Below are positions 1 through 8,008 of a DNA stretch of 32,460 nt, piece by piece; within the stretch, counting starts at the first letter, position 1; the number at the start of each line of letters is the position of its first letter. The notes under the pieces were generated by a model that did not search any database, was not told the DNA's origin, and saw only the letters and a list, made by a program, of their open reading frames with translations. The stretch lies in assembly GCF_001296045.1 (NCBI RefSeq), contig NZ_LJHS01000062.1, positions 1 through 32,460 of the forward strand, in the 5' to 3' direction. Origin of the DNA: Rhizobium sp. AAP43 (GTDB lineage Bacteria > Pseudomonadota > Alphaproteobacteria > Rhizobiales > Rhizobiaceae). The translations under genes and the position numbers were made by a program.

Positions 1-46
1 AGTCCGTCGCCGCTTCCGCGCCGCCGCCTCTCGTTCGGTGAAGCGG

Positions 47-89
47 CTTATACGGCCACTCCTCGGAACCGTCAACAGCGAATTGTCAA
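47..89 (-). promoter_or_regulatory. Strong sigma70-type promoter, probably of an rRNA operon lying left of the window
   Basis: Read on the minus strand there is a -35 box TTGACG (70-75) and a -10 box TATAAG (47-52) separated by exactly 17 bases. A second TTGACA lies just upstream (84-89). The bases after the -10 box are GC-rich, as in stringently controlled promoters, and no start codon follows before the window edge. The arrangement resembles rhizobial rrn promoters as I remember them; that the transcript is 16S rRNA is inference, because the gene itself would lie outside the window. Confidence 0.6.
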
Positions 90-107
90 AAATCTGTCTT
101 TTTTCAT

Positions 108-129
108 AAGCCATTGAAAATAATGGCTT
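108..129. repeat. Perfect inverted repeat upstream of the rrn-like promoter
   Basis: AAGCCATT and AATGGCTT form an 8-bp perfect dyad around a 6-base loop in an AT-rich stretch behind the leftward promoter. It has no clear U-tract on either strand. It may be a protein-binding site or the weak end of an upstream transcript. The rest of 130-280 shows only a 13-bp palindrome at 186-198 and nothing else I can name. Confidence 0.45.
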
Positions 130-280
130 TATTAAGAGAAGGTCTGGACGGCACTCTATCATTGGCTTCTAACTTGCTGCCTTCTCGCACTAAGTGCGGT
201 GTGGTCGAGCCTGACAAGCCACCTTGAGAGGCGCGGAACTGCGGGATTGTACGGAGCGGCCTTTCAATCCCGATCCATGT

Positions 281-496
281 TCAGCCCATCGTGATCAAGA
301 TCAGCAGAATGAACATCAAGGGTACCGCCGTCAGAGCCGGAATGATGATCGCAGGATAGCCGAATGTGACAATGGCCAGAATCCAGACCATCAGCAGGTT
401 GAGAATGAACAGCACCTTGGCTGTGGCGCTTCCTTGGACCGCTTCCTTCAGCATCCAGCCGAACACCGGCACGCGATAGATGATGGTAGAAAGCAT
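281..496 (-). CDS. Small hydrophobic membrane protein, unknown function
   Basis: This is a 71-residue protein with two probable membrane segments, at about residues 25-45 and 47-69, and a short polar amino-terminal part. I do not recognise a family and assign no function. A purine-rich ribosome binding site (GGAAAGGGA) precedes the ATG by about eight bases, which supports it as a real gene and not a shadow. It reads toward the rrn-like promoter and is separated from the riboswitch by about 180 bases in which I see no feature. The opposite-strand frame over the same bases has a glutamine- and aspartate-rich composition typical of an antisense shadow. Confidence 0.65.
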   Translation of the reverse strand: MLSTIIYRVPVFGWMLKEAVQGSATAKVLFILNLLMVWILAIVTFGYPAIIIPALTAVPLMFILLILITMG

Positions 497-677
497 GGTT
501 TCAGTCCCTTTCCTTTATTGTAGCCATTTGGCTGCCGAGCATTCTCCCCTAGGGTCCCAGCTGTCGCAATGCGTCAAATTGGCGTTCGTCAATCGTAGCC
601 TCCTCTCCCGCCGGATCACATCACGAAACGTCGCAATTTGCTGGACAGACGATAAAGCCGGGCTCTAGATTTCATCC

Positions 678-862
678 TGATGGTTCCGCCCCGACGAGAG
701 ACAGGGGTGGACGAAGAGGGAATACGGTGAGGACTACCCATCAGGGGCCGAAACCGTGGCTGCCCCCGCAACTGTGAACGGCGAGCGACATCCGACATGC
801 CATTGGCCTCAGGGCCGATAAGGCGGATCGAGCCCTGACCCGTGAGCCAGGAGACCTGCCAT
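678..862 (+). ncRNA. Cobalamin (AdoCbl) riboswitch
   Basis: The stretch carries the conserved elements of the B12-sensing RNA in order: GGTTCCGCCCC near 682, GGGAATACGGTG (718-729), the invariant core GCTGCCCCCGCAACTGT (759-775), an AAGGCGG-type segment near 821-827, and the closing B12 box GTGAGCCAGGAGACCTGCC (842-860). It lies directly before a CbiM-like cobalt transporter gene, whose start codon is about 67 bases downstream. The known role of this class is to turn expression down when adenosylcobalamin is plentiful; in Gram-negatives this is usually by hiding the ribosome binding site, but I cannot identify the anti-SD pairing with certainty. Confidence 0.95.
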
Positions 863-928
863 CAATCGACGTCGCTTTGGCGGCATTTACTCTTCTCGCG
901 CGGTGGGCGCGGACGAAAGGACAAGACT

Positions 929-1612
929 ATGCATATCGAACCCGGCGTCGTCGACGGCGCCAAACTCGCACTCTCCTATGCCACGGCAGCACTCTCATTC
1001 GGTCTCGTGGCCAAGATGGTCCGTGACGACCTCGCATCCAGCAAGACCCCGATCGGCCTCGCCGCACGGTCGGTCATGACCACGTCCCTGGTCTTTTCCT
1101 TCTTCGAAATCCTTCCGCATCATCCGGTTGGCGTCTCCGAAGTGCACCTGATCCTTGGCTCCACACTCTTCCTTATGTTCGGCGCAGGAGCTGCGTCGAT
1201 CGGGCTGGCGCTTGGTCTTCTGCTTCAGGGTCTTTTCTTTGCGCCCTTCGATCTGCCGCAATACGGTATGAACGTGACAACCCTGATTGTACCGCTCTTT
1301 GGTCTCAGCCGGATCGCCAACCACATGATCCCGAGGAAGACGGCCTATGTGGACGTCCGTTATCGCGATGCGCTTGCGCTTTCGACGACCTACCAGGGCG
1401 GCATCGTCGCCTGGGTCGCCTTCTGGGCACTTTATGGTCACGGCTTCAGCGCCGACAATCTTGGCAATGTCGCCGCCTTTGGCGCCGCCTATATGCTGGT
1501 CGTCGTCGTCGAACCCCTGATCGACCTCGCGGTCTTGGCAGCTGCCAAATCCTGGCGAACGGCGACCGACAACCACCTGTTCAGCGACAGACTCCATCAC
1601 GCCGCGGGCTGA
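929..1612 (+). CDS. CbiM-like cobalt transporter membrane (S) component
   Basis: This is a 227-residue polytopic membrane protein of the CbiM family of energy-coupling-factor transporters, which take up cobalt for cobalamin synthesis. I chose the ATG at 929 because it yields Met-His-Ile at the amino terminus: in CbiM the free amino group and His2 bind the metal. An in-frame codon at 842 lies inside the riboswitch and is not credible. His64, His65 and His73 (in SEVHLILG) match the family's second metal-binding histidine region. There are about six membrane segments. A GAAAGGA site precedes the start. No cbiN, cbiQ or cbiO partner is adjacent, so energising subunits are either distant or dispensable. 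The riboswitch upstream strongly supports a B12-related role. Nickel specificity cannot be excluded by sequence alone. Confidence 0.85.
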   Translation: MHIEPGVVDGAKLALSYATAALSFGLVAKMVRDDLASSKTPIGLAARSVMTTSLVFSFFEILPHHPVGVSEVHLILGSTLFLMFGAGAASIGLALGLLLQGLFFAPFDLPQYGMNVTTLIVPLFGLSRIANHMIPRKTAYVDVRYRDALALSTTYQGGIVAWVAFWALYGHGFSADNLGNVAAFGAAYMLVVVVEPLIDLAVLAAAKSWRTATDNHLFSDRLHHAAG

Positions 1613-1650
1613 TTGCCAAGTCCAAAGGACGATCTAACAGCGCAACTGAG

Positions 1651-1682
1651 AAAGCGCATGGTCGAGGCCATGCGCTTTTTCT
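1651..1682 (+). terminator. Rho-independent terminator after the cobalt transporter gene
   Basis: AAAGCGCATGG and CCATGCGCTTT form an 11-bp stem around a 6-base loop, followed by a run of T. It lies 38 bases after the transporter stop codon and separates that unit from purC. Confidence 0.85.
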
Positions 1683-1766
1683 TTGAAAGGCGGCGAAGTT
1701 TCGGCTACCGCCAAAGGCATGACGCTGCGCGCTGCAGCACGGCACACTGACCCGACGAGGACGACC

Positions 1767-2717
1767 ATGCGCATTCTGTCCGAAGCCTTTTTCCCGGAAC
1801 TGCCCAGCTATTATCGTGGCAAGGTTCGCGAGAATTACGATCTTGCTGATGGCAGCCGGATTATCATCTCGACCGACCGCCTGAGCGCCTTCGACCGCAT
1901 CCTCACCTGCATTCCCTACAAAGGTCAGGTCCTGACGCAGACGGCCCGCTACTGGTTCGAACACACGGCCGACATCTGCCCGAACCACGTCATCGCTTAT
2001 CCCGATCCGAATGTGGTCGTTGGCAAGCGGCTGGACATCCTGCCAGTCGAGATCGTGGTGCGCGGCTACCTCGCCGGCACCACAGGCACCTCAATTCTGA
2101 CGCTCTATAAGAAGGGCGAACGCAGCATGTATGGCATCACCCTGCCCGACGGCATGCGTGACAATGAAAAGCTGCCCTCCCCGATCATCACTCCAACCAG
2201 CAAGGAATTCGATGGCGGTCACGACGAACCACTCACGCCGGATGAGATCGTGTCGCGTGGCCTGCTGACCGAAGAACAATGGCAGACCTTGTCACGCTAC
2301 GCGCTCGGCCTCTTTGCGCGGGGTCAGGAAATGGCAGCAGCCCGTGGGCTCATTCTCGTCGACACGAAGTATGAATTCGGCACGGATGAGAATGGCACGA
2401 TCATTCTGGCAGACGAGATCCACACGCCCGACAGCAGCCGTTACTGGCTGGCTGACAGTTATCCGGAAAGCTTCGAAAAGGGCGAGCGCCCGAAAAGCTT
2501 CGACAAGGATTTCGTCCGAGCCTGGGTCGCCGAACGCTGTGATCCATATCATGATGAAATCCCGGAAATTCCGGCGACACTGGTGAACGACACGTCTCAG
2601 GTCTATATACAAGCATATGAAGCCATTACTGGCCTCACCTTCGAACCCGACGACCGTGGCGCGACCCCCTTTGAGCGCGTGCGGCAGAATCTGGAGACTT
2701 ACTTCCCAGGAAAGTAG
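1767..2717 (+). CDS. purC: Phosphoribosylaminoimidazole-succinocarboxamide synthase (SAICAR synthetase)
   Basis: PurC joins aspartate to CAIR with ATP use in de novo purine synthesis. The 316-residue product is of the long (yeast Ade1-like) type, not the short 240-residue bacterial type. The amino-terminal GKVRENYDL glycine-rich nucleotide loop and the VRGYLAGT segment are visible, followed by the DTKYEFG and DEIHTPDSSRYW signatures near the substrate site. The start is set at 1767 because MRILSEAFFPELP matches family amino termini and a GAGGACGA site precedes it; the frame remains open upstream to 1683 but that part overlaps the preceding terminator. purS, purQ and purL are absent here, so this may be a second, stand-alone copy. 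The stop is seven bases before the next gene, whose ribosome binding site is inside the purC 3' end. Confidence 0.93.
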   Translation: MRILSEAFFPELPSYYRGKVRENYDLADGSRIIISTDRLSAFDRILTCIPYKGQVLTQTARYWFEHTADICPNHVIAYPDPNVVVGKRLDILPVEIVVRGYLAGTTGTSILTLYKKGERSMYGITLPDGMRDNEKLPSPIITPTSKEFDGGHDEPLTPDEIVSRGLLTEEQWQTLSRYALGLFARGQEMAAARGLILVDTKYEFGTDENGTIILADEIHTPDSSRYWLADSYPESFEKGERPKSFDKDFVRAWVAERCDPYHDEIPEIPATLVNDTSQVYIQAYEAITGLTFEPDDRGATPFERVRQNLETYFPGK

Positions 2718-2724
2718 AATTGCC

Positions 2725-3390
2725 ATGGATCAGGATTGCCGGAAGCCCAAAAACATTTCGATAGCGGTCGCTATGCAGGAGCGGTCGCAGAGGCGTCCTC
2801 GTCGCTCCGCAGAGGAGACCCGCGAAGAGATCCTCAACACGGCCGAAGAGCTGTTCCGCACCCATGGCTTCGCCAGTGTCTCGATCGCAGACATTGCGGC
2901 CGATCTTTCGATGTCACCGGCGAACGTCTTCAAACACTTTCGCACCAAAACTAGCCTCGTCGATGCCATTGCGACCCGCGCAATCGAGCAGAAAGTCTCA
3001 GAACTCGAGGCACTTGATTCAACACGCTGCGCAACCGAACGCCTCTCTGCCCTGGCCCATCATCTGATGATGGAACATTTCAATGACCGAAAGGACACTC
3101 CTTTCGTCTTCGAAATGATCCTCGTGACCATTCGGGAAGAGCTGGATTGCGGCGAGCGCTTCCGCGACATGATCGTCGAAATGCTGAGCCGGATCATTGA
3201 GGCTGGCATCGAGGAAGGTAGCTATCATGTGGGAGACATTCCACGTTTCGCCAACGCCGCGTTCGACGCCCTCGTCTGCGTGATCCATCCTGTCATGATC
3301 GGGTTGGAGAAAACTGACATATTGGCAACACGCTGTAATCACGTTGTCGCGCTTATCGATGCTGCACTGCGCTCTCCGCTTGCAAAGTGA
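2725..3390 (+). CDS. TetR/AcrR-family repressor, probable regulator of the adjacent RND pump
   Basis: The 221-residue protein has a TetR helix-turn-helix domain at about residues 25-75 (ILNTAEELFRTHGF, then IADIAADLSMSPANVFKHF) and a helical ligand-binding carboxyl-terminal domain. The start at 2725 has a good AGGAAAG site that overlaps the end of purC; a second candidate ATG is at 2773, which would drop a short unconserved leader. It lies immediately upstream of, and in the same direction as, a three-gene RND efflux operon, the arrangement expected of a local repressor such as AmeR or AcrR. A perfect inverted repeat begins inside its last codons and extends into the pump promoter region. The inducing ligand cannot be told from sequence. 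Confidence 0.88.
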   Translation: MDQDCRKPKNISIAVAMQERSQRRPRRSAEETREEILNTAEELFRTHGFASVSIADIAADLSMSPANVFKHFRTKTSLVDAIATRAIEQKVSELEALDSTRCATERLSALAHHLMMEHFNDRKDTPFVFEMILVTIREELDCGERFRDMIVEMLSRIIEAGIEEGSYHVGDIPRFANAAFDALVCVIHPVMIGLEKTDILATRCNHVVALIDAALRSPLAK

Positions 3391-3413
3391 CGATAATTAA
3401 CTTACGTCACTTT
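3384..3413. promoter_or_regulatory. Perfect 9-bp inverted repeat, candidate TetR operator
   Basis: AAAGTGACG and CGTCACTTT are exact inverse copies separated by 12 AT-rich bases. The left arm includes the stop codon of the tetR gene. A second weaker dyad, GTGATC-N10-GATCAC, lies at 3419-3440. Position between repressor and pump favours an operator; the four T at 3411-3414 leave a terminator as the alternative. Confidence 0.55.
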
Positions 3414-3514
3414 TGCCTGTGATCTGCGCGGCATGATCACGTGGTCCCGCACGCCTATGCCTTCCTCCCTTCGCGGGCGGAAATGACATCATTCTATAGC
3501 TCTTGGGATTATCG

Positions 3515-4717
3515 ATGACCCGACGCCTCAAACTCGCCTCCGCCGTCGCGATCTGCCTCGTCACGCTCGCAAGCTGCAGTGATTCAGAAACGGCCGCTAC
3601 AGGCGCTCCGGGCGCCGGCCAGGAACGACCGCCCGCACCAGTGAGCATTGCGGTGATGAAGAAGGCACCGCATGCCTTGACCAGCAATCTGCCGGGCCGT
3701 GCCTCCGCGTTCCAGACCGCTCAGATCCGTCCGCGTGTTAGCGGCATCATCAAGGAAATCGCCTTCAAGGAAGGCAGTGAAGTCAAGCAGGGCGATCTGC
3801 TCTACAAGATCGAGGACGACACCTATCGCGCCGCTTATGCGCAAGCCGAAGCAACACTCCGGAAGGCTGAGGCCGGCGTTCCGACCGCGCAGTCCAACCT
3901 CGCCCGCCAGGAGCGCCTTGTCGGCAGCGGCGCGACCCAGGTTGAACTTGAAAACGCCCGCGTGACATTGCTGCAGGCCGAGGCGGATGTCGCCGTCGCA
4001 AAGGCAGCGCTTCGGTCGACAGAAATCGAACTCGGTTTGACCGAAGTCCGCGCGCCCTTCGAAGGTGTTACAAACGCGTCCACCTATTCTGTCGGCAACG
4101 TCGTCACCGCAAACCAGGCCGATTCCCTGACGACGCTTCGGCAGCTCGACCCAATCTATATCGATTTGACGGAATCCAGCGTCAATCTTCTGCGGCTGCG
4201 CGAAGCGATCAAGGCTGGCCGTGTCAATCAGAGCGAGATTACCGAAATCCGCCTGACCCTGGAAGATGGCCACGAATACCCGGTCGTCGGCAAGCTCGAC
4301 ATGTCGGATATGGCTGTATCCGAAACCACCGGCACTTATACGATCCGCGCTGTCTTCGACAATCCGGACAATCTCGTTCTGCCGGGCATGTATGTTCGCG
4401 CCACGGCTACCGTCGGAACGGAAGAAGGCTTCCTCATTCCCCAGCGCGCTGCAACCCGCGACGCCAAGGGCCAGCTAACGGCAAAATTCGTAACAGCCGA
4501 CAACAAGGTTGAAACCCGCTCCTTTGCCGAAAGCCAGGTATCTGGAAACAACTGGCTTGTGACGCAAGGCATCTCCGATGGCGACAAGCTCATCCTCGAC
4601 GGCTTCCAGTGGATCGCTGACGGCGCCCCTGTAAACCCGGTCGAAGCCACCATCAATGAACAGGGCATCGTCGAGGAAGTCGCGAAGCCCGAGGCCGCCC
4701 CCGCTGCAAAGCCCTGA
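3515..4717 (+). CDS. RND efflux periplasmic adaptor (membrane fusion) lipoprotein
   Basis: The 400-residue protein is an AcrA/MexA-type adaptor that links the inner-membrane pump to the outer-membrane channel. It begins with a lipoprotein signal whose lipobox is LASC, with Cys21 as the lipidated residue. The barrel-sandwich (RPRVSGIIKEIAF, EGSEVKQGDLLYKIED) is followed by an alpha-hairpin rich in Ala/Glu/Gln (about residues 105-165), the second half of the lipoyl domain, a beta-barrel and a membrane-proximal domain ending in GFQWIADGAPV. The start is placed at ATG 3515; a TTG four codons upstream is possible. It leads a co-directional operon with the pump 40 bases downstream. The order and the presence of a dedicated outer-membrane gene resemble Agrobacterium ameABC, but I cannot prove orthology. 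Confidence 0.92.
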   Translation: MTRRLKLASAVAICLVTLASCSDSETAATGAPGAGQERPPAPVSIAVMKKAPHALTSNLPGRASAFQTAQIRPRVSGIIKEIAFKEGSEVKQGDLLYKIEDDTYRAAYAQAEATLRKAEAGVPTAQSNLARQERLVGSGATQVELENARVTLLQAEADVAVAKAALRSTEIELGLTEVRAPFEGVTNASTYSVGNVVTANQADSLTTLRQLDPIYIDLTESSVNLLRLREAIKAGRVNQSEITEIRLTLEDGHEYPVVGKLDMSDMAVSETTGTYTIRAVFDNPDNLVLPGMYVRATATVGTEEGFLIPQRAATRDAKGQLTAKFVTADNKVETRSFAESQVSGNNWLVTQGISDGDKLILDGFQWIADGAPVNPVEATINEQGIVEEVAKPEAAPAAKP

Positions 4718-4757
4718 GCTGACGCAACGCGGCATTTGAGGCACTAGGGGAAAACCA

Positions 4758-7700
4758 ATGGCCAAATATTTTATTCGTCGCCCGGTCTTTGCATGGGTGA
4801 TTGCGATCATCATCATGCTCGGCGGTGCACTGGCGATCTCGACCCTGTCGATCGCCCAGTATCCCGAAATCGCACCGACAACTGTCCGCATTTCGGCAAG
4901 CTACAACGGCGCAAGTGCGGAAACCGTCGAAAAATCAGTGACTTCGATTATCGAAGACGGCATGACCGGCCTTGATGATCTGACCTATATGACGTCATCG
5001 TCGAGCACAGGCTCAGCCAGCGTAACCCTCACCTTCGGCAATTCCGTCGACCCGGAAATCGCCCAGGTCCAGGTCCAGAACAAGCTGCAGCTCGTCCAGT
5101 CGCAGTTGCCGGACATCGTCCAGACGGCAGGTATATCGGTCACCCGCTCGACATCGAGTATCCTGCTCGTCGGCGCACTGGTCTCGACCGACGGCGCCCG
5201 CACCAATGTCGAACTCGGCGATATCTTCTCGACGCAGATCGAGGATCAGATCAAGCGCCTGGAAGGCGTTGGTAGCATCGAGGTCTTCGGCACCGGATAC
5301 GCCATGCGCGTCTGGCTCGACCCGTTCAAGCTGAACAAGTTCCAGCTCACTCCGACGGACATTACCACGGCCATCCAGTCGCAGAACACCCAGGTGTCCG
5401 TGGGCTCGCTCGGCGGACAGCCTATGGCCGAAGGCCAGCAGATCAACGTGACGGTGACGGCCCAAAGCCAGTTGCAGTCCGTCTCTGAATTCGAATCGAT
5501 CATTCTGAAGACCGAAACAGACGGTGCCACCGTTCGACTGAGCGACGTTGCCCGCATCGAGATCGGTCAGGAAAGCTACGCGACAAACACGAGGTCAAAC
5601 CGCAATCCAGCGACCGGCTTTGCGGTGAACCTGGCAACTGGTGCGAACGCACTGGACACGGCCGATCGCGTAAAGACAGTGCTGACCACTCTCAGCGAAG
5701 CCCTGCCGGAAAACGTCGTCATTACGTACCCTTATGACACGACTCCCTTCGTTGAGTTGTCGATCGAGAAGGTGGTTCACACACTCTTCGAAGCAATTAT
5801 CCTGGTCTTCGTCGTGCTGCTGGTCTTCCTGCAGAACTTCCGCGCCACTCTCATTCCGATGATTGCCGTGCCCGTCGTTCTGCTCGGTACCTTCGGCGTC
5901 CTGGCAATCACCGGATATTCGATCAACACGCTGACAATGTTCGCGATGGTTCTCGCAATCGGTCTTCTCGTCGACGACGCCATCGTGGTCGTCGAGAATG
6001 TCGAGCGCATCATGACCGAAGAGGGCTTGTCACCGCTTGAGGCCACTGAAAAGTCCATGGGTGAAATCACCGGCGCAATCGTCGGTATCGCTCTGGTCCT
6101 GACGGCCGTATTCATCCCGATGGCCTTCTTCGGCGGCTCCACGGGCATCATCTATCGTCAGTTCTCGATCACCATCGTCTCGGCCATGGCACTCTCTGCC
6201 ATTGTCGCACTCGTTCTGACCCCGGCGCTCTGCGCCACGATGCTGAAGCCTGTGGACCACCACAAGCCGAAGCGCGGCCTTTCGGCCTGGTTCAATCGCA
6301 ATTTCGATCGCACCACCGGCGGCTACGTGTCAACGATCGGATACCTGCTCAAGCGCCCCTTCCGTGTCATGCTGATGTTCGCGGTCGTCATCGGTGGGAT
6401 GGGATGGTTCTTCCTTCGCCTGCCCTCTTCCTTCCTGCCGCAAGAAGACCAGGGTGTTCTGATGACCATCGTCCAGCTGCCGAACGGTGCAACCGTTACG
6501 CGGACGGAAGAGGTCATCAAGAAGATCGAGAACTACTATCTCGACAAGGAAAAGGACGCGATTCAGGACGTGTTTTCCGTGTCCGGCTTCTCCTTTGTGG
6601 GCTCCGGCCAGAACTATGCGCTCGTCTTTGCCAAGCTGAAGGATTTCGACGAACGCCAGACGCCGGAACTGGCAGCCTCTGCGATCGTCCAGCGCGCCAT
6701 GGGATATTTCTTCACCATCCGTGACGCCATGGTCTTCCCGCTTCAGCCGCCGGCCATCCCCGGTCTCGGCACCTCCAGCGGCTTCTCGATGTATCTTGTC
6801 GACAGCGGCAAGAACGGCACCGAGGCACTGACGGCGGCCTCAGGGCAGCTCATGCAGGCTGGAAGCAGCAATGCGAATGTCAGCTCGCTTCGTTCGAACA
6901 ACCCGCCGGCAGAAAGCCAGCTCAAACTCCTCCTCGACCAGGAGAAGATGGGCGCCATGGGTCTCGACATCGCGACCGTCAACAACATGCTGTCGACCAT
7001 CTTCGCCGGCAGAGACGTGAACGACTTTACCCTGAATGGCGAGTTGAAGCCTGTCTACGTTCAGGGCGACGCGCCCTACCGCATGCAGGAAGACGCTGTC
7101 GATCACTGGTATGCCCGCAATACGGAAGGCGAGATGGTACCCTTCTCGTCCTTCGTGAAGACCGAATGGGTCAGCGGCGCTCCGACGCTCAGCCGCTTCA
7201 ACGGTGTTGGCGCCATCTCCATGGAAGGTGCTGCTGGTCCGGGCGTAAGCTCCGGCACGGCGATGGACACGATGGAACAGCTAACGGCCGGCCTCGGCGG
7301 CGGCTACACCGTTGCCTGGCAGGGGATTTCCTATCAGGAACGCCTATCCGGTTCGCAGGCTCCGATACTCTACGCCCTGTCGGTTCTGATCGTCTTCCTC
7401 TGCCTCGCAGCCCTCTATGAAAGCTGGTCGATCCCCTTCTCGGTGATCATGGCAGTGCCCGTAGGTGTTCTGGGGGCGGTCGCGGCGGCTCACTTCTTTG
7501 GCCAGTCGAACGACGTCTACTTCAAGGTCGGCCTCCTGACGACCATCGGTCTTGCCGCGAAGAATGCGATTCTCATCGTCGAATTCGCAAAAGACCGACA
7601 GGGGCCGGGCGTGAGCCTGATCGAGGCGACACTCGAGGCCGCAAAGCTTCGCCTGCGTCCGATCATCATGACGTCTCTGGCCTTTATGCTGGGTGTTGTG

Positions 7701-7874
7701 CCTCTCGCCATTGCCTCAGGCGCCGGCTCGGCTGCACAGAACTCCATCGGCATTGGCGTGCTGGGCGGTGTCTTTACGGCAACAGCGCTGGGAATTTTCT
7801 TCGTACCATCGTTTTTCGTCATTATTCGCAAGCTTTTCGGCGGTGCAAAAGCCGACGAAGGCGTGACATCCTAG
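4758..7874 (+). CDS. RND-family (HAE1) multidrug efflux pump, inner-membrane subunit
   Basis: The 1038-residue length is normal for an AcrB/MexB pump, a proton-driven trimer that exports hydrophobic or amphipathic compounds. The opening segment (FIRRPVFAWVIAIIIMLGG) is typical. Twelve membrane segments fall in two groups, each followed by a large periplasmic loop. The proton-relay residues are present: Asp406-Asp407 in the GLLVDDAIVVVENVER helix and Lys935 in LAAKNAILIVEFAKD. The RND motif IALVLTAVFIPMAFFGG is also visible. An AGGGGAAAA site precedes the ATG. It is co-transcribed with the adaptor upstream. Substrates cannot be predicted. Nothing indicates truncation or frameshift. Confidence 0.95.
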   Translation: MAKYFIRRPVFAWVIAIIIMLGGALAISTLSIAQYPEIAPTTVRISASYNGASAETVEKSVTSIIEDGMTGLDDLTYMTSSSSTGSASVTLTFGNSVDPEIAQVQVQNKLQLVQSQLPDIVQTAGISVTRSTSSILLVGALVSTDGARTNVELGDIFSTQIEDQIKRLEGVGSIEVFGTGYAMRVWLDPFKLNKFQLTPTDITTAIQSQNTQVSVGSLGGQPMAEGQQINVTVTAQSQLQSVSEFESIILKTETDGATVRLSDVARIEIGQESYATNTRSNRNPATGFAVNLATGANALDTADRVKTVLTTLSEALPENVVITYPYDTTPFVELSIEKVVHTLFEAIILVFVVLLVFLQNFRATLIPMIAVPVVLLGTFGVLAITGYSINTLTMFAMVLAIGLLVDDAIVVVENVERIMTEEGLSPLEATEKSMGEITGAIVGIALVLTAVFIPMAFFGGSTGIIYRQFSITIVSAMALSAIVALVLTPALCATMLKPVDHHKPKRGLSAWFNRNFDRTTGGYVSTIGYLLKRPFRVMLMFAVVIGGMGWFFLRLPSSFLPQEDQGVLMTIVQLPNGATVTRTEEVIKKIENYYLDKEKDAIQDVFSVSGFSFVGSGQNYALVFAKLKDFDERQTPELAASAIVQRAMGYFFTIRDAMVFPLQPPAIPGLGTSSGFSMYLVDSGKNGTEALTAASGQLMQAGSSNANVSSLRSNNPPAESQLKLLLDQEKMGAMGLDIATVNNMLSTIFAGRDVNDFTLNGELKPVYVQGDAPYRMQEDAVDHWYARNTEGEMVPFSSFVKTEWVSGAPTLSRFNGVGAISMEGAAGPGVSSGTAMDTMEQLTAGLGGGYTVAWQGISYQERLSGSQAPILYALSVLIVFLCLAALYESWSIPFSVIMAVPVGVLGAVAAAHFFGQSNDVYFKVGLLTTIGLAAKNAILIVEFAKDRQGPGVSLIEATLEAAKLRLRPIIMTSLAFMLGVVPLAIASGAGSAAQNSIGIGVLGGVFTATALGIFFVPSFFVIIRKLFGGAKADEGVTS

Positions 7875-7902
7875 AAGCTGACAATCTATGTTAACCATCA
7901 AA

Positions 7903-7928
7903 GCATAGGCTGCGTTGACAGCCTATGC
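7903..7928. repeat. Intercistronic hairpin between pump and outer-membrane genes
   Basis: GCATAGGCTG and CAGCCTATGC pair perfectly around a 6-base loop, 28 bases after the pump stop codon. No T-run follows on either strand, so it is more likely an RNA processing or stability element, or an attenuator, than a full terminator. The following gene starts about 80 bases later. Confidence 0.6.
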
Positions 7929-8008
7929 GCGCACAGCGGCCACCGATACAGGCTTCCATGAGGTAGCTAATTCGTTGTAGGCCTTGGGGACTTGAACAGG
8001 AATTCGTG

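Noticed and set aside
224..523. Plus-strand open frame of 99 codons over the small membrane protein
   Set aside because: Its Asp/Gln/Arg/His-rich sequence looks like the reverse of a hydrophobic coding region; the minus-strand frame has membrane segments and a ribosome binding site.
842..928. Longer start for the CbiM-like gene
   Set aside because: This extension begins inside the B12 box of the riboswitch and would bury the metal-binding Met-His amino terminus that defines the family.
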